Shown piece by piece: positions 1 to 6,440 of a stretch of 15,783 bases of DNA. The position numbers and the translations under genes were made by a program. The stretch is from Candidatus Glassbacteria bacterium RIFCSPLOWO2_12_FULL_58_11 (lineage in GTDB: Bacteria; Gemmatimonadota; Glassbacteria; GWA2-58-10): assembly GCA_001780825.1 (NCBI GenBank), contig MFIX01000072.1:1030-16812 (forward strand). The letters are read 5' to 3'. Numbering within the stretch: position 1 is the stretch's first letter; each line of letters opens with the position of its first letter. The notes beneath the pieces are model-generated. The model did not search any database. It was not told the origin of the DNA and saw nothing but the letters and a program-made list of their open reading frames with translations.

Positions 1-1323
1 CGCGGCGAAAGAGCCGATCGGGTTGCCCCCCAGCTCAAGGCCCCGCCTGACGGTCTGCGCATGTTCCTCGAGCCGGCCCCGGTCTTCCCGGCCGCGGTAC
101 CCGGTCGGGAAATGGTTGGGGAACAGCAGCTCCGCGCCCTGGGTCGAGGAGTAGGCGAGCTGACGGATGCCGACTTTCTTTTCATTGTCGAGAAACTCCC
201 GGTCCGTGCTCATCACCCCGTTGATCAGGTCCGGGGGCAGCTTTAGAATGTCTTTGGGCAGCAGCGGGTACTCGACCCAGGCCAGCATCCTTCTCCCGCG
301 CTCAGCCAGCCAGTCGTGGGCCCGCACTGCGAAATCCACCCAGGCCTGGCTGCGGTTCTCCTCGTTATAGGGCCTTTTGCATTTGCTGCAGATACCGGCG
401 TAGTAAACCTCATCGGTCGAGACATGGAAGTATTTCACTCCCGGCGTGGCCTCGATCATGTCCCGGTACATGTCGAAAATGAGCTGGATCGCCTCCTCAT
501 CGCACATACAGGCCTGATAATTATTGCCATCCGCGCGCAGATGGGCGAACTCCTCGTGTTTCAGCACGTAGGAAAAATGCGCCGGGGCCTGGATCACCGG
601 CACCAACTGTATCTGGCGCTGCATGGCATAACGGGTCAGGTCCTGCATCTCATGTTTGGTGTATGCCCCGGGAGCCCCAATAACCGGATGGCTCGGGTAC
701 TCGTACTTGTCCTCCATTTCGAAGCCGATGCAGTTGACCTTGAAAAAGGCCAGCCAATCCAGCAGCCGCCGCAGGGCCTCCGGCCGCAACTGATGGTGCT
801 TGGTGTCCCAGTGCGCAAAACGCAATTGCAGATCGGGCCAGTCCGTGATCTTTCCTTCGGGCAGGGTCAGTTCCCCGGCCGCGTTCCTTTTCAGCAGTTG
901 CAGCAGGCTCTGGACCCCGTAAAACAGGCCCGCCGCGGCATTGCCGGTAATCGTGATCCGGGCCGGCGCTATCTCCAGACTGTAGCCCTGGTCGTTGAGC
1001 GCCGGATCTTCGGTCGCCTTGACCGTGCCGGGCACGACCCGCAGCACGATCCTTCCCTTGCCCGTGCCTTGCAGCTCGAGCCGGTGGAGTTCCTTGGCCC
1101 AGTCTATCAGCCAGCCGCCGATAAATTGATCCTGGCCTGCTGGCAGGTCCACCCCCCAGGAATTATCGACCACCACTTCGCCCGGTTCGAGCTCCACTTT
1201 CTGCGGCGCCGGGATCAGGCTGTAGCCGCGGCTGCGCAGCTCGGTCAGGAAAGCTTTCGCCGGGACGATGGTACTGAAAAGGCCGGCCGCGGCCAGCAGG
1301 AAAACGAAACAAAATTTACGCAT
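1..1323 (-). CDS. Secreted GH20-like glycoside hydrolase (beta-N-acetylhexosaminidase superfamily), C-terminus cut by window edge
   Basis: The minus-strand frame is open for 441 codons from ATG at 1323 to base 1, so the C-terminus is missing. A GGAGGG box lies 8 nt upstream of the start. Residues 1-24 form a signal peptide ending AKA, implying export. Residues about 35-160 resemble the GH20 N-terminal domain (YSLIPAPQKVE, then GYSLEI and AAGLFYGVQSLLQLL). The (beta/alpha)8 barrel starts near residue 168 (LRFAHWD). The segment FHVSTDEVYYAG carries the adjacent Asp304-Glu305 pair expected of GH20 enzymes, where Asp positions the substrate acetamido group and Glu is the acid. The usual HxGGDE is here HVSTDE, so specificity may differ. 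Cys272/Cys274 and Cys312/Cys315 bracket the active-site strand and could form a metal or disulfide site. It likely removes terminal amino sugars or related hexosides in the periplasm. Family is fairly sure, substrate unknown. Confidence 0.85.
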   Translation of the reverse strand, partial: MRKFCFVFLLAAAGLFSTIVPAKAFLTELRSRGYSLIPAPQKVELEPGEVVVDNSWGVDLPAGQDQFIGGWLIDWAKELHRLELQGTGKGRIVLRVVPGTVKATEDPALNDQGYSLEIAPARITITGNAAAGLFYGVQSLLQLLKRNAAGELTLPEGKITDWPDLQLRFAHWDTKHHQLRPEALRRLLDWLAFFKVNCIGFEMEDKYEYPSHPVIGAPGAYTKHEMQDLTRYAMQRQIQLVPVIQAPAHFSYVLKHEEFAHLRADGNNYQACMCDEEAIQLIFDMYRDMIEATPGVKYFHVSTDEVYYAGICSKCKRPYNEENRSQAWVDFAVRAHDWLAERGRRMLAWVEYPLLPKDILKLPPDLINGVMSTDREFLDNEKKVGIRQLAYSSTQGAELLFPNHFPTGYRGREDRGRLEEHAQTVRRGLELGGNPIGSFAA

Positions 1324-1455
1324 GGATCGATCCCTCCGGTGCAGAATTAGACTCCCGGGCGATGGCTGTAACCCGGCATGTTTAAGTTATTCGGGAGAAC
1401 CTGAGAAGCAGCCCATCTCCGGGGAAAATATTTTTCTTCTTTCGTCGTGGAGAAC

Positions 1456-1484
1456 TTGCGTTGCGGGCTGTTATCCGCTATCAT
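1456..1484 (+). promoter_or_regulatory. Candidate sigma70-type promoter for the DUF1080 gene
   Basis: TTGCGT at 1456-1461 and TATCAT at 1479-1484 are separated by exactly 17 nt. The -10 box matches the consensus at five of six positions, the -35 box at only three. Transcription would start near 1490, giving a leader of about 50 nt before the ATG at 1544. It lies in the 220-bp divergent region between the GH20-like gene and the DUF1080 gene. The consensus used in this lineage is not known. Confidence 0.35.
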
Positions 1485-1530
1485 AGCACAAATAATTTGC
1501 CTTTTCCATGATTTTCAACTTTGACATTTC

Positions 1531-1536
1531 AGGAGG
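1531..1536 (+). promoter_or_regulatory. Ribosome binding site fixing the start of the DUF1080 gene
   Basis: AGGAGG ends 7 nt before the ATG at 1544. The in-frame ATG at 1508 lacks such a site and would put 12 non-signal residues in front of an otherwise clean signal peptide. Confidence 0.8.
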
Positions 1537-1543
1537 TCGAGAA

Positions 1544-2215
1544 ATGAACGCTTTCTTCCGTGCCGTAGTGTGCAGCGCCATAATTTTCTGCGGGCCCGCT
1601 TTCGCCGCCGAAACCGCACAAAACAAAGAGGACCTGACCGGGTTCGTGGACATCTTCGATGGGAAAACCCTGAACGGCTGGCACAAGCTGACCTCGTACA
1701 ACAATAACGGCCAGTGGGAGGTGATCGATGGGGCGATTGCCGGGGACCAGTGGCCGGAGGGCGAGGGCGGACTGCTGGTGACCGAAAAAGCTTACTCCAG
1801 CTATGAGATATACGCCGAGGTCAAGACCACCTGGCCCCAGGACTCCGGCCTCTTCCTGCGGGTCCAGCCGAATGTCCTGAGCTACCAAATCACGATCGAC
1901 CACCGGCCCGAGGGCGAGGTCGGCGCGGTCTATATCCCGCTCGGCGGCGGGTTCGCCCAGCACTGCTACACGGGTTTCTCCTATTGGGACCCCTTCGATT
2001 ACAACCGGATGCGGGTGCGGATCGAGGGCCAGCCGCCGCGGATCCAGATCTGGGCCAATGGGAAGCTGCTCAATGACTACCAGGGCGTGCTGGTGGATGG
2101 CAAAGAGGTGGTGCCCGAGTCCGGCGTGATCGGTATCCAGGTGCACCCCGGAGAAAACTGGCGCAAGGGCAGCAAGGTGCTTTTCCGCAAGATCATGGTC
2201 AAGGAAATTAAATAG
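1544..2215 (+). CDS. Secreted DUF1080 / 3-keto-disaccharide hydrolase domain protein
   Basis: The 223-residue product starts with a signal peptide (about residues 1-21, ending PAFA-AE) and consists of a single DUF1080 domain with a concanavalin-like beta-sandwich fold. Hallmarks are FDGKTLNGW at 38-46, WEVIDGAI at 58-65, DSGLFLR at 100-106, and the closing GVIGIQVHPGENW plus VLFRKIMVKEI at 195-222. Some characterised members cleave 3-keto-glycosides produced by Gfo/Idh/MocA-type dehydrogenases, and many others are uncharacterised secreted proteins. Length fits a single-domain member. Its neighbour on the other strand is a secreted glycosidase, suggesting a shared carbohydrate-degrading role. 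A Gfo/Idh/MocA dehydrogenase lies 9 kb away at 11259-12287, but a link is inference. Export rather than cytoplasmic action is clear from the signal peptide. Confidence 0.88.
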   Translation: MNAFFRAVVCSAIIFCGPAFAAETAQNKEDLTGFVDIFDGKTLNGWHKLTSYNNNGQWEVIDGAIAGDQWPEGEGGLLVTEKAYSSYEIYAEVKTTWPQDSGLFLRVQPNVLSYQITIDHRPEGEVGAVYIPLGGGFAQHCYTGFSYWDPFDYNRMRVRIEGQPPRIQIWANGKLLNDYQGVLVDGKEVVPESGVIGIQVHPGENWRKGSKVLFRKIMVKEIK

Positions 2216-2244
2216 CCCTTGCCATTAGATTGCGTTTTTTGTAT

Positions 2245-2264
2245 GGGCGCCCGAGAGTGCGCCC
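2245..2264. repeat. REP-like inverted repeat (GGGCGC/GCGCCC)
   Basis: A 6-bp GC stem, 2245-2250 with 2259-2264, encloses an 8-nt loop. No T-tract follows, so it is not a good intrinsic terminator. Its stem sequence matches the outer bases of the palindrome at 7700-7719, suggesting a dispersed intergenic repeat. Confidence 0.4.
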
Positions 2265-2279
2265 AATTACCATTGAGAA

Positions 2280-2342
2280 ATTCTCGAACAACTTGCGGAC
2301 ACACGGGTCCGCCCCTTGTGGTGTTTGCGTTATCTCGAGAAT
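2280..2342. repeat. Nested inverted repeats before the J-domain gene
   Basis: ATTCTCGA (2280-2287) is perfectly complementary to TCGAGAAT (2335-2342). Between them GCGGAC (2295-2300) pairs with GTCCGC (2307-2312) across a 6-nt loop. The outer arm ends 15 nt before the J-domain ATG at 2357, so a folded transcript could affect translation. It could equally be an intergenic repeat or weak terminator for the upstream gene. Confidence 0.35.
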
Positions 2343-2356
2343 AAAATGGGTTGACG

Positions 2357-2662
2357 ATGAACCAGCCGCGCTGGCAGATCGTTTTCGAAAAGGTGGATGC
2401 GGCCCGCCGGACTCTCGAGCTGCCCGAGCGGGCCTCGATCCGGCAGATCCGGGATAAGTACCATGAGCTTTCCCGCGTCTGGCATCCCGACCTGAACCGC
2501 GAGGACCCCGATAAAGCCCACCAGATGCAGCAGAGCCTGAACGAGGCTTATGAGGTGCTGATGGAGTACTGCAGCGATTTTGTCTATTCTTTCCGCCGCG
2601 AGGATGTGGAAGCCTACCCCACCGGCGAGGACTTCTGGTGGAAGCATTTCGGTGAGATGTAG
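2357..2662 (+). CDS. Small stand-alone J-domain (DnaJ-like) protein
   Basis: A 101-residue protein that is little more than a J-domain. Helix II and III flank the diagnostic HPD tripeptide at residues 43-45 (SRVWHPDLNRE), and the QSLNEAYEVLM helix at about 60-70 is typical of helix III. HPD stimulates the ATPase of an Hsp70 partner, so the protein probably recruits DnaK to a specific client. There are no Gly/Phe-rich, zinc-finger or C-terminal substrate-binding domains, so it is not DnaJ or CbpA. The tail (FVYSFRREDVEAYPTGEDFWWKHFGEM) is acidic and aromatic and may be the client-specific part. No signal peptide is seen. The ATG at 2357 was chosen; a TTG at 2351 would add two residues. No strong Shine-Dalgarno box is visible for either. 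It is flanked by genes for exported enzymes but has no evident functional tie to them. Confidence 0.8.
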   Translation: MNQPRWQIVFEKVDAARRTLELPERASIRQIRDKYHELSRVWHPDLNREDPDKAHQMQQSLNEAYEVLMEYCSDFVYSFRREDVEAYPTGEDFWWKHFGEM

Positions 2663-2729
2663 GCCGGGACTGTCCGGCGATCTAACCCGGTACCACACAA
2701 CCATGCAAAAATAATGCAGGAGGGGCAGC

Positions 2730-4604
2730 ATGCAAACTGCCGGCGCTCGACAATGCCGCGGAATTTTTTCGCTGGCGCTGACCATCCTTCTTCTCTGTCT
2801 GGGACCGTCGCCCCTGCGGGCGTCCATGCGCCTGATTATCGATACGGATGCCGCCTGCGAGAGGGATGACCAGCACGCTATCGCCTATGCCATCCTCTGC
2901 CCGGAATATTTCAAGATCGAGGGGATTACGGCAGTCCATAATGGTCCCGGCACCCTGGAGAAGAATTTCCTCGAGGTGCACACGGTCCTGGGTCTGGCGG
3001 GCGTGGGCGGGATACCGGTGGTGAGAGGGGCCGGGGAACCGTTGAGCTCCATGGACAAGCCCGTGGACAGCGAGGCGGCGCGTTTCATTATCGAGCGCTC
3101 GAAGGTGAAAGCCGAAAGCAAGCTGGTAGTCCTGGGGCTCGGCGCGGCGACCAACCTGGCAAGCTCTATCCTGCTCGACCCGACGCTCAAGGAGCGGGTG
3201 GTATTCGCCTGGATCGGCGGGGCGGGCTGGCCCGAGGGCCAGGGCGGAGAGTACAACAGCCTTCAGGACCTCGCCGCCATGCGGGTCCTGTTCAGTTCGG
3301 GAGTGGAGCTTAAACTTATCCCCTGCGGCAACAACGTGATGTTCCAGACCCGCTATCACAGCGCCAGAAACTTTCGCGGCGTGAGCCCCCTGGGCGACTA
3401 CCTGAACCTGCTGATGACAGCCAACCGCTACACCATGGACGAGCCGTTCAATATCGCCGATCTGGCCGCGGCAGGAGTGCTGGCCCATCCCGAGTATGCA
3501 AAATGGCTCAGCTCGCCGGCGCCCTGGATTGATGAGCGGGGCGGGTACGACTGGTCGCGCACTTTCGGCCGGATCAGCGTGGCCACCAGCCTGGTGGAAC
3601 ATGTCTACGGCGGCCCGATCCCGATCTGGCAGGAGTTCTATCGCAAGGCGGCCGAGTCGGCGCCCCGCGAGCCGGCCAATCTGCGCGAGGAGCTCTGCCA
3701 GGTGCTTAATATTCATCCCGACCCGCCGGATGTCCAGCCGGTGGAGGGCAAGATCGAAAAGTTCAACGGTTTCACGCGCCAGGAGGTGCTCTGGCCGACT
3801 ATTTTCGGCGAAACCGTGCCCGCCTATGTCTGCAAACCCCTGAATACCGGGGAGAGAAAACTGCCGGCGGTGGTCTGCCTGAGCGGCACCCACGGCGACC
3901 GGTTCGTGGACACCGAGGAATTCTTCGGGATCGCCGACTATGCGAGCATCGGCCGGGAGAACGAAGGCAAAGCCCCTCGCCTTCACGGCTGGGCCGCAGA
4001 GCTGGCCCGCCGCGGTTATCTTACTTTGGCGATGACCCAGCGCGGGCTGGGCGACCGCGGGTGGACCGGTGACAAGCAGAGCAAGGCGATGATAATCGAG
4101 GGGTTCACGGAGCAGGGAGTCCATGCCCATGAAATCCGCCAGGCGCTCACCTATCTCAGCCGCCGCGCGGATGTCGATCCGCAGCGGATCGGCTGCACGG
4201 GCTTCTCTTTCGGCGGGATAACCACCTTTTACACCACCGCCGCCGACAGCCGCTTCAAGGCCGCCGCGCCGATCTGCGGCGGGATCGGCAGCCTGCGGGT
4301 GATCCTCGAAAGCGGCAATCCCGGGTATCACGGCGTGTACTGGTGGATTCCCGGAATCCTTCAGCACTTCGACCAGGCCGAGCTGGTGGCCTCCCAGGCT
4401 CCGCGGCCTTATTTTATCGGCGCGCCGCTGAAGGATGTCGGCATGCCCAAAGAGGCCGTGGATGAGCTGCTCGCCAAGGTCAGCCCGGCTTACGAGAGGG
4501 CCGGCGCACCCGGGGCGCTGGTAACTTTCCGGCCTGACGGGCCGCACGAATTCGGCCTGGAAATGTTCGCGGAGCTGGTCAAGTTTTTCGATAAATATCT
4601 TTGA
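2730..4604 (+). CDS. Secreted fusion: nucleoside-hydrolase-like domain plus alpha/beta-hydrolase (esterase-like) domain
   Basis: A 624-residue protein with an AGGAGG box 6 nt before the ATG. Residues 1-31 look like a signal peptide (hydrophobic core at about 14-24). Residues 33-330 are nucleoside-hydrolase-like: the metal-binding motif reads DTDAACERDD (38-47), LGLGAATNLASS sits at 134-145, and GGEYNSLQD at 172-180. IADLAA at 242-247 lies where the family has its late Asp, but without the usual preceding His. After a linker, residues about 345-624 form an alpha/beta hydrolase of the acetyl-esterase/dienelactone-hydrolase type. Its nucleophile elbow is GFSFGG with Ser493, the His is probably His606 (PDGPHEFG), and the acid possibly Asp569. 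The pair could remove an acyl group and then cleave an N-glycosidic bond, or the first domain may only bind. The next gene, a second nucleoside hydrolase, starts 29 nt downstream. Domain calls are strong; substrate unknown. Confidence 0.85.
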   Translation: MQTAGARQCRGIFSLALTILLLCLGPSPLRASMRLIIDTDAACERDDQHAIAYAILCPEYFKIEGITAVHNGPGTLEKNFLEVHTVLGLAGVGGIPVVRGAGEPLSSMDKPVDSEAARFIIERSKVKAESKLVVLGLGAATNLASSILLDPTLKERVVFAWIGGAGWPEGQGGEYNSLQDLAAMRVLFSSGVELKLIPCGNNVMFQTRYHSARNFRGVSPLGDYLNLLMTANRYTMDEPFNIADLAAAGVLAHPEYAKWLSSPAPWIDERGGYDWSRTFGRISVATSLVEHVYGGPIPIWQEFYRKAAESAPREPANLREELCQVLNIHPDPPDVQPVEGKIEKFNGFTRQEVLWPTIFGETVPAYVCKPLNTGERKLPAVVCLSGTHGDRFVDTEEFFGIADYASIGRENEGKAPRLHGWAAELARRGYLTLAMTQRGLGDRGWTGDKQSKAMIIEGFTEQGVHAHEIRQALTYLSRRADVDPQRIGCTGFSFGGITTFYTTAADSRFKAAAPICGGIGSLRVILESGNPGYHGVYWWIPGILQHFDQAELVASQAPRPYFIGAPLKDVGMPKEAVDELLAKVSPAYERAGAPGALVTFRPDGPHEFGLEMFAELVKFFDKYL

Positions 4605-4618
4605 TGCCGTTTTTAGCC

Positions 4619-4625
4619 GGAGGAG
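4619..4625 (+). promoter_or_regulatory. Ribosome binding site fixing the start of the second nucleoside hydrolase gene
   Basis: GGAGGAG ends 8 nt before the ATG at 4634. The upstream in-frame TTG (4601) and ATG (4604) overlap the stop of the previous gene, lack a comparable box, and would place non-signal residues ahead of the signal peptide. Confidence 0.75.
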
Positions 4626-4633
4626 CCGCACTC

Positions 4634-5614
4634 ATGTACTCTAATGCCTGCCCGGTAAGAAAATCATTTTTGTCCACTGTAACCCTGCTTCTGCTGTTCT
4701 CCGCGACCGCTGTCCTGCAGGCTGCGGAGCGAAAAAAGATCATCTTCGACACCGATATCGGCGGAGACATCGATGATGCTTTCGCCCATGCGCTGGTGCA
4801 GATCAGCCAGGAATTCGAGGTGCTGGGGATAACGGTGGCCGATGGGCCAACCGCCGAGCGGGCGCGGGTCAGTTGCCGGATGCTGTACGAGAGCGGCATG
4901 GAGAGTATCCCGGTGTCTGTCGGCCGGCCGACCCGGCCGGGCAGTTCTCTCGCGCCCCAGCTTCTCTGGGGAGAAGGCTTCGAGAAGCTCAAGCCCGCCG
5001 GCAAGAATGCGGCGGATTTCATTATCGGGATGCTGCGCAAATACCCGCACCAGGTGACTTTGATCAGTGTCGGCCCGGTGACCAACCTGGCGGATGTGAT
5101 AGACAAGGACCCGGAGGCCTGGAAGCTGGTCAAAGAGGTCTATTCGATGTTCGGCTCGTTCTATATCGGCTATGGCGGCGACCCGGTACCCAGCGCCGAA
5201 TGGAACGTGGTGGCTGATGTACCCTCCGCGCAGAAATTCATGACCTCGGGGGTACCGATCACCCTGGCCGGGCTGGATGTAACCACGCTGGTCAAGTTCA
5301 GCGCCGAGCGCCGCCTTGAGCTGCTCGAGCGCCACTCCCCCCTGACCGACGCCATCTGCTCGCTCTACAGCCTCTGGTCGCTGGACTCGCCGGGCCGCGA
5401 CCCGGTGCTTTTCGACCCGGTGGCGGTGACTATGGCTTTTTCCGATGAGTTTGTCTCCCTGCGCCGGGCCAATGTGCGGATTACCGATGAGGGCTACACG
5501 GTGGTCGATGAGAGCCGGCCGCCCAACTGCCGGATCGGCATGCATATCGACCGCGAAAAATTCATCGGCTGGCTCACCCGGCGTCTGCTGACCCAGAACG
5601 TGATGCGGAAGTGA
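4634..5614 (+). CDS. Secreted nucleoside hydrolase family protein (IUNH-like)
   Basis: A 326-residue protein with a signal peptide (about 1-30, ending VLQA-AE) followed by one nucleoside-hydrolase domain of normal length. The Ca-binding N-terminal motif is FDTDIGGDIDD (38-48). GPVTNLADV at 147-155, EWNVVADVPSAQ at 189-200 and LFDPVAV at 259-265 match the other conserved blocks. In characterised enzymes the last block is often HDPLAV, with His contacting the leaving group; here Phe260 occupies that place. Such enzymes hydrolyse the N-glycosidic bond of ribonucleosides to base and ribose, but many secreted relatives have unproven substrates. It follows the fusion gene at 29 nt and is probably co-transcribed with it, so the two may act in sequence in the periplasm. 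The two proteins share the domain but differ clearly in sequence, so this is not a recent duplication. Confidence 0.87.
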   Translation: MYSNACPVRKSFLSTVTLLLLFSATAVLQAAERKKIIFDTDIGGDIDDAFAHALVQISQEFEVLGITVADGPTAERARVSCRMLYESGMESIPVSVGRPTRPGSSLAPQLLWGEGFEKLKPAGKNAADFIIGMLRKYPHQVTLISVGPVTNLADVIDKDPEAWKLVKEVYSMFGSFYIGYGGDPVPSAEWNVVADVPSAQKFMTSGVPITLAGLDVTTLVKFSAERRLELLERHSPLTDAICSLYSLWSLDSPGRDPVLFDPVAVTMAFSDEFVSLRRANVRITDEGYTVVDESRPPNCRIGMHIDREKFIGWLTRRLLTQNVMRK

Positions 5615-5656
5615 TACCGCGGCTGGACCTTTAACGAGGCCGGACGGCAAAACTCT

Positions 5657-5686
5657 TGTGCATTTTAACCATTATGTGCAATTTAA
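5657..5686 (+). repeat. Short direct repeat upstream of the outer-membrane protein gene
   Basis: TGTGCATTTTAA (5657-5668) and TGTGCAATTTAA (5675-5686) agree at 11 of 12 positions and start 18 bp apart, close to two helical turns. They lie 33 nt before the ATG at 5719. The spacing suits a tandem binding site for a regulator, but no cognate factor is evident. Confidence 0.35.
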
Positions 5687-5707
5687 GGCCTCTTTTTCAC
5701 CAATTTC

Positions 5708-5712
5708 AGGAG
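5708..5712 (+). promoter_or_regulatory. Ribosome binding site fixing the start of the outer-membrane protein gene
   Basis: AGGAG lies 6 nt before the ATG at 5719, which opens a clean signal peptide. Starting at the upstream in-frame ATG (5656) would add 21 unrelated residues. Confidence 0.75.
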
Positions 5713-5718
5713 CTGACT

Positions 5719-6423
5719 ATGCGCAATGTGCTTGCCGTCGCGATTACGCTGGTATTGCTGCCGGCGCTGGCTCTGGCCCGCCTGGAGGCCGGAGCGGGAT
5801 TGTCGCTGGCCTGGCCGGAAAGCGATTTCAAGGACCATGTGGAATTCGCCTGGGGCGGCGGAGCGAGGATCGGTTACGGAATCGGTTCGGTGTCCCCGGT
5901 GGTGGTCACCTTTTTCGGCGATATCAATTACCTGAACTATGGCCGGGAAAGAAGGATCGAGCCCTTCAGCACCACTATCCCGGATGTGGTCGTGGATGTG
6001 GTCACCGATAACTACATGTTCATGGTCGATCCCGGTCTTTCGATCGGCCTGCGCTACGGGCCAGTGCGGCCCTATGGCGAAATGTCTTTCGGGCTGACTT
6101 ATATCGCCACCAAGACCCGGATCGAAAACCACTCCCTCGCCTCCGAGCCGATTGCCGAATCCACCAATTTCAGCGACTTCACCTACAATTTAGGCCTCGG
6201 CGGCGGATTTAAAATCCCGGTCTGGCGCAAGAACATCGATGTAAAGCTGATCGAGCTGAGCGAAGCCCTGATCGACATCAAGTTCTGCTATCTTAAGGGC
6301 GGCGAGGCGGAGTATCTGAAAAAAGGCTCCATCTCCCGTCAGTCGGGCCAGGTCCGCTACGAAACAATCCTCTCGAAGACCGATCTTTTCCAGGTGCGGA
6401 TCGGCGCCTCGTTCGTATTTTGA
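5719..6423 (+). CDS. Small outer-membrane beta-barrel protein
   Basis: The 234-residue precursor has a signal peptide of about 20 residues (MRNVLAVAIT... ending LALA). The rest is alternating short beta-prone stretches such as EAGAGLSLAW, RIGYGI, VVVTFFGDINYLNY, NYMFMVDPGLSIGLRYG, VRPYGEMSFGLTYIATKT and NLGLGGGFKIP. The protein ends in VRIGASFVF, with the C-terminal Phe and alternating hydrophobics typical of a BAM insertion signal. About eight strands would fit the length, as in OmpW/OmpX-like barrels, but no specific family is recognised. The MFS gene begins 17 nt after the stop, so the two are probably co-transcribed. They also follow the two secreted hydrolase genes after a 104-bp gap. 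A role in uptake or as a surface protein next to those enzymes is inference. Confidence 0.8.
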   Translation: MRNVLAVAITLVLLPALALARLEAGAGLSLAWPESDFKDHVEFAWGGGARIGYGIGSVSPVVVTFFGDINYLNYGRERRIEPFSTTIPDVVVDVVTDNYMFMVDPGLSIGLRYGPVRPYGEMSFGLTYIATKTRIENHSLASEPIAESTNFSDFTYNLGLGGGFKIPVWRKNIDVKLIELSEALIDIKFCYLKGGEAEYLKKGSISRQSGQVRYETILSKTDLFQVRIGASFVF

Positions 6424-6440
6424 GGGAGCCGGGGGAATAA

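Noticed and set aside
316..1350. Plus-strand open frame antisense to the GH20-like gene
   Set aside because: The minus strand encodes a clear signal peptide and GH20 motifs over the same bases; the plus frame has no recognisable domain.
1350..1410. GGGCGATGG followed by AACCCGG, resembling part of a fluoride riboswitch
   Set aside because: The pseudoknot partner and downstream conserved bases are not found, and neither neighbouring gene is a fluoride-related gene.
2682..4631. Very long open frame antisense to the nucleoside hydrolase/esterase fusion
   Set aside because: Composition is Arg/Ala/Gly/His-rich without domains. It mirrors a well-supported gene with signal peptide and motifs, and is explained by high GC at third codon positions.
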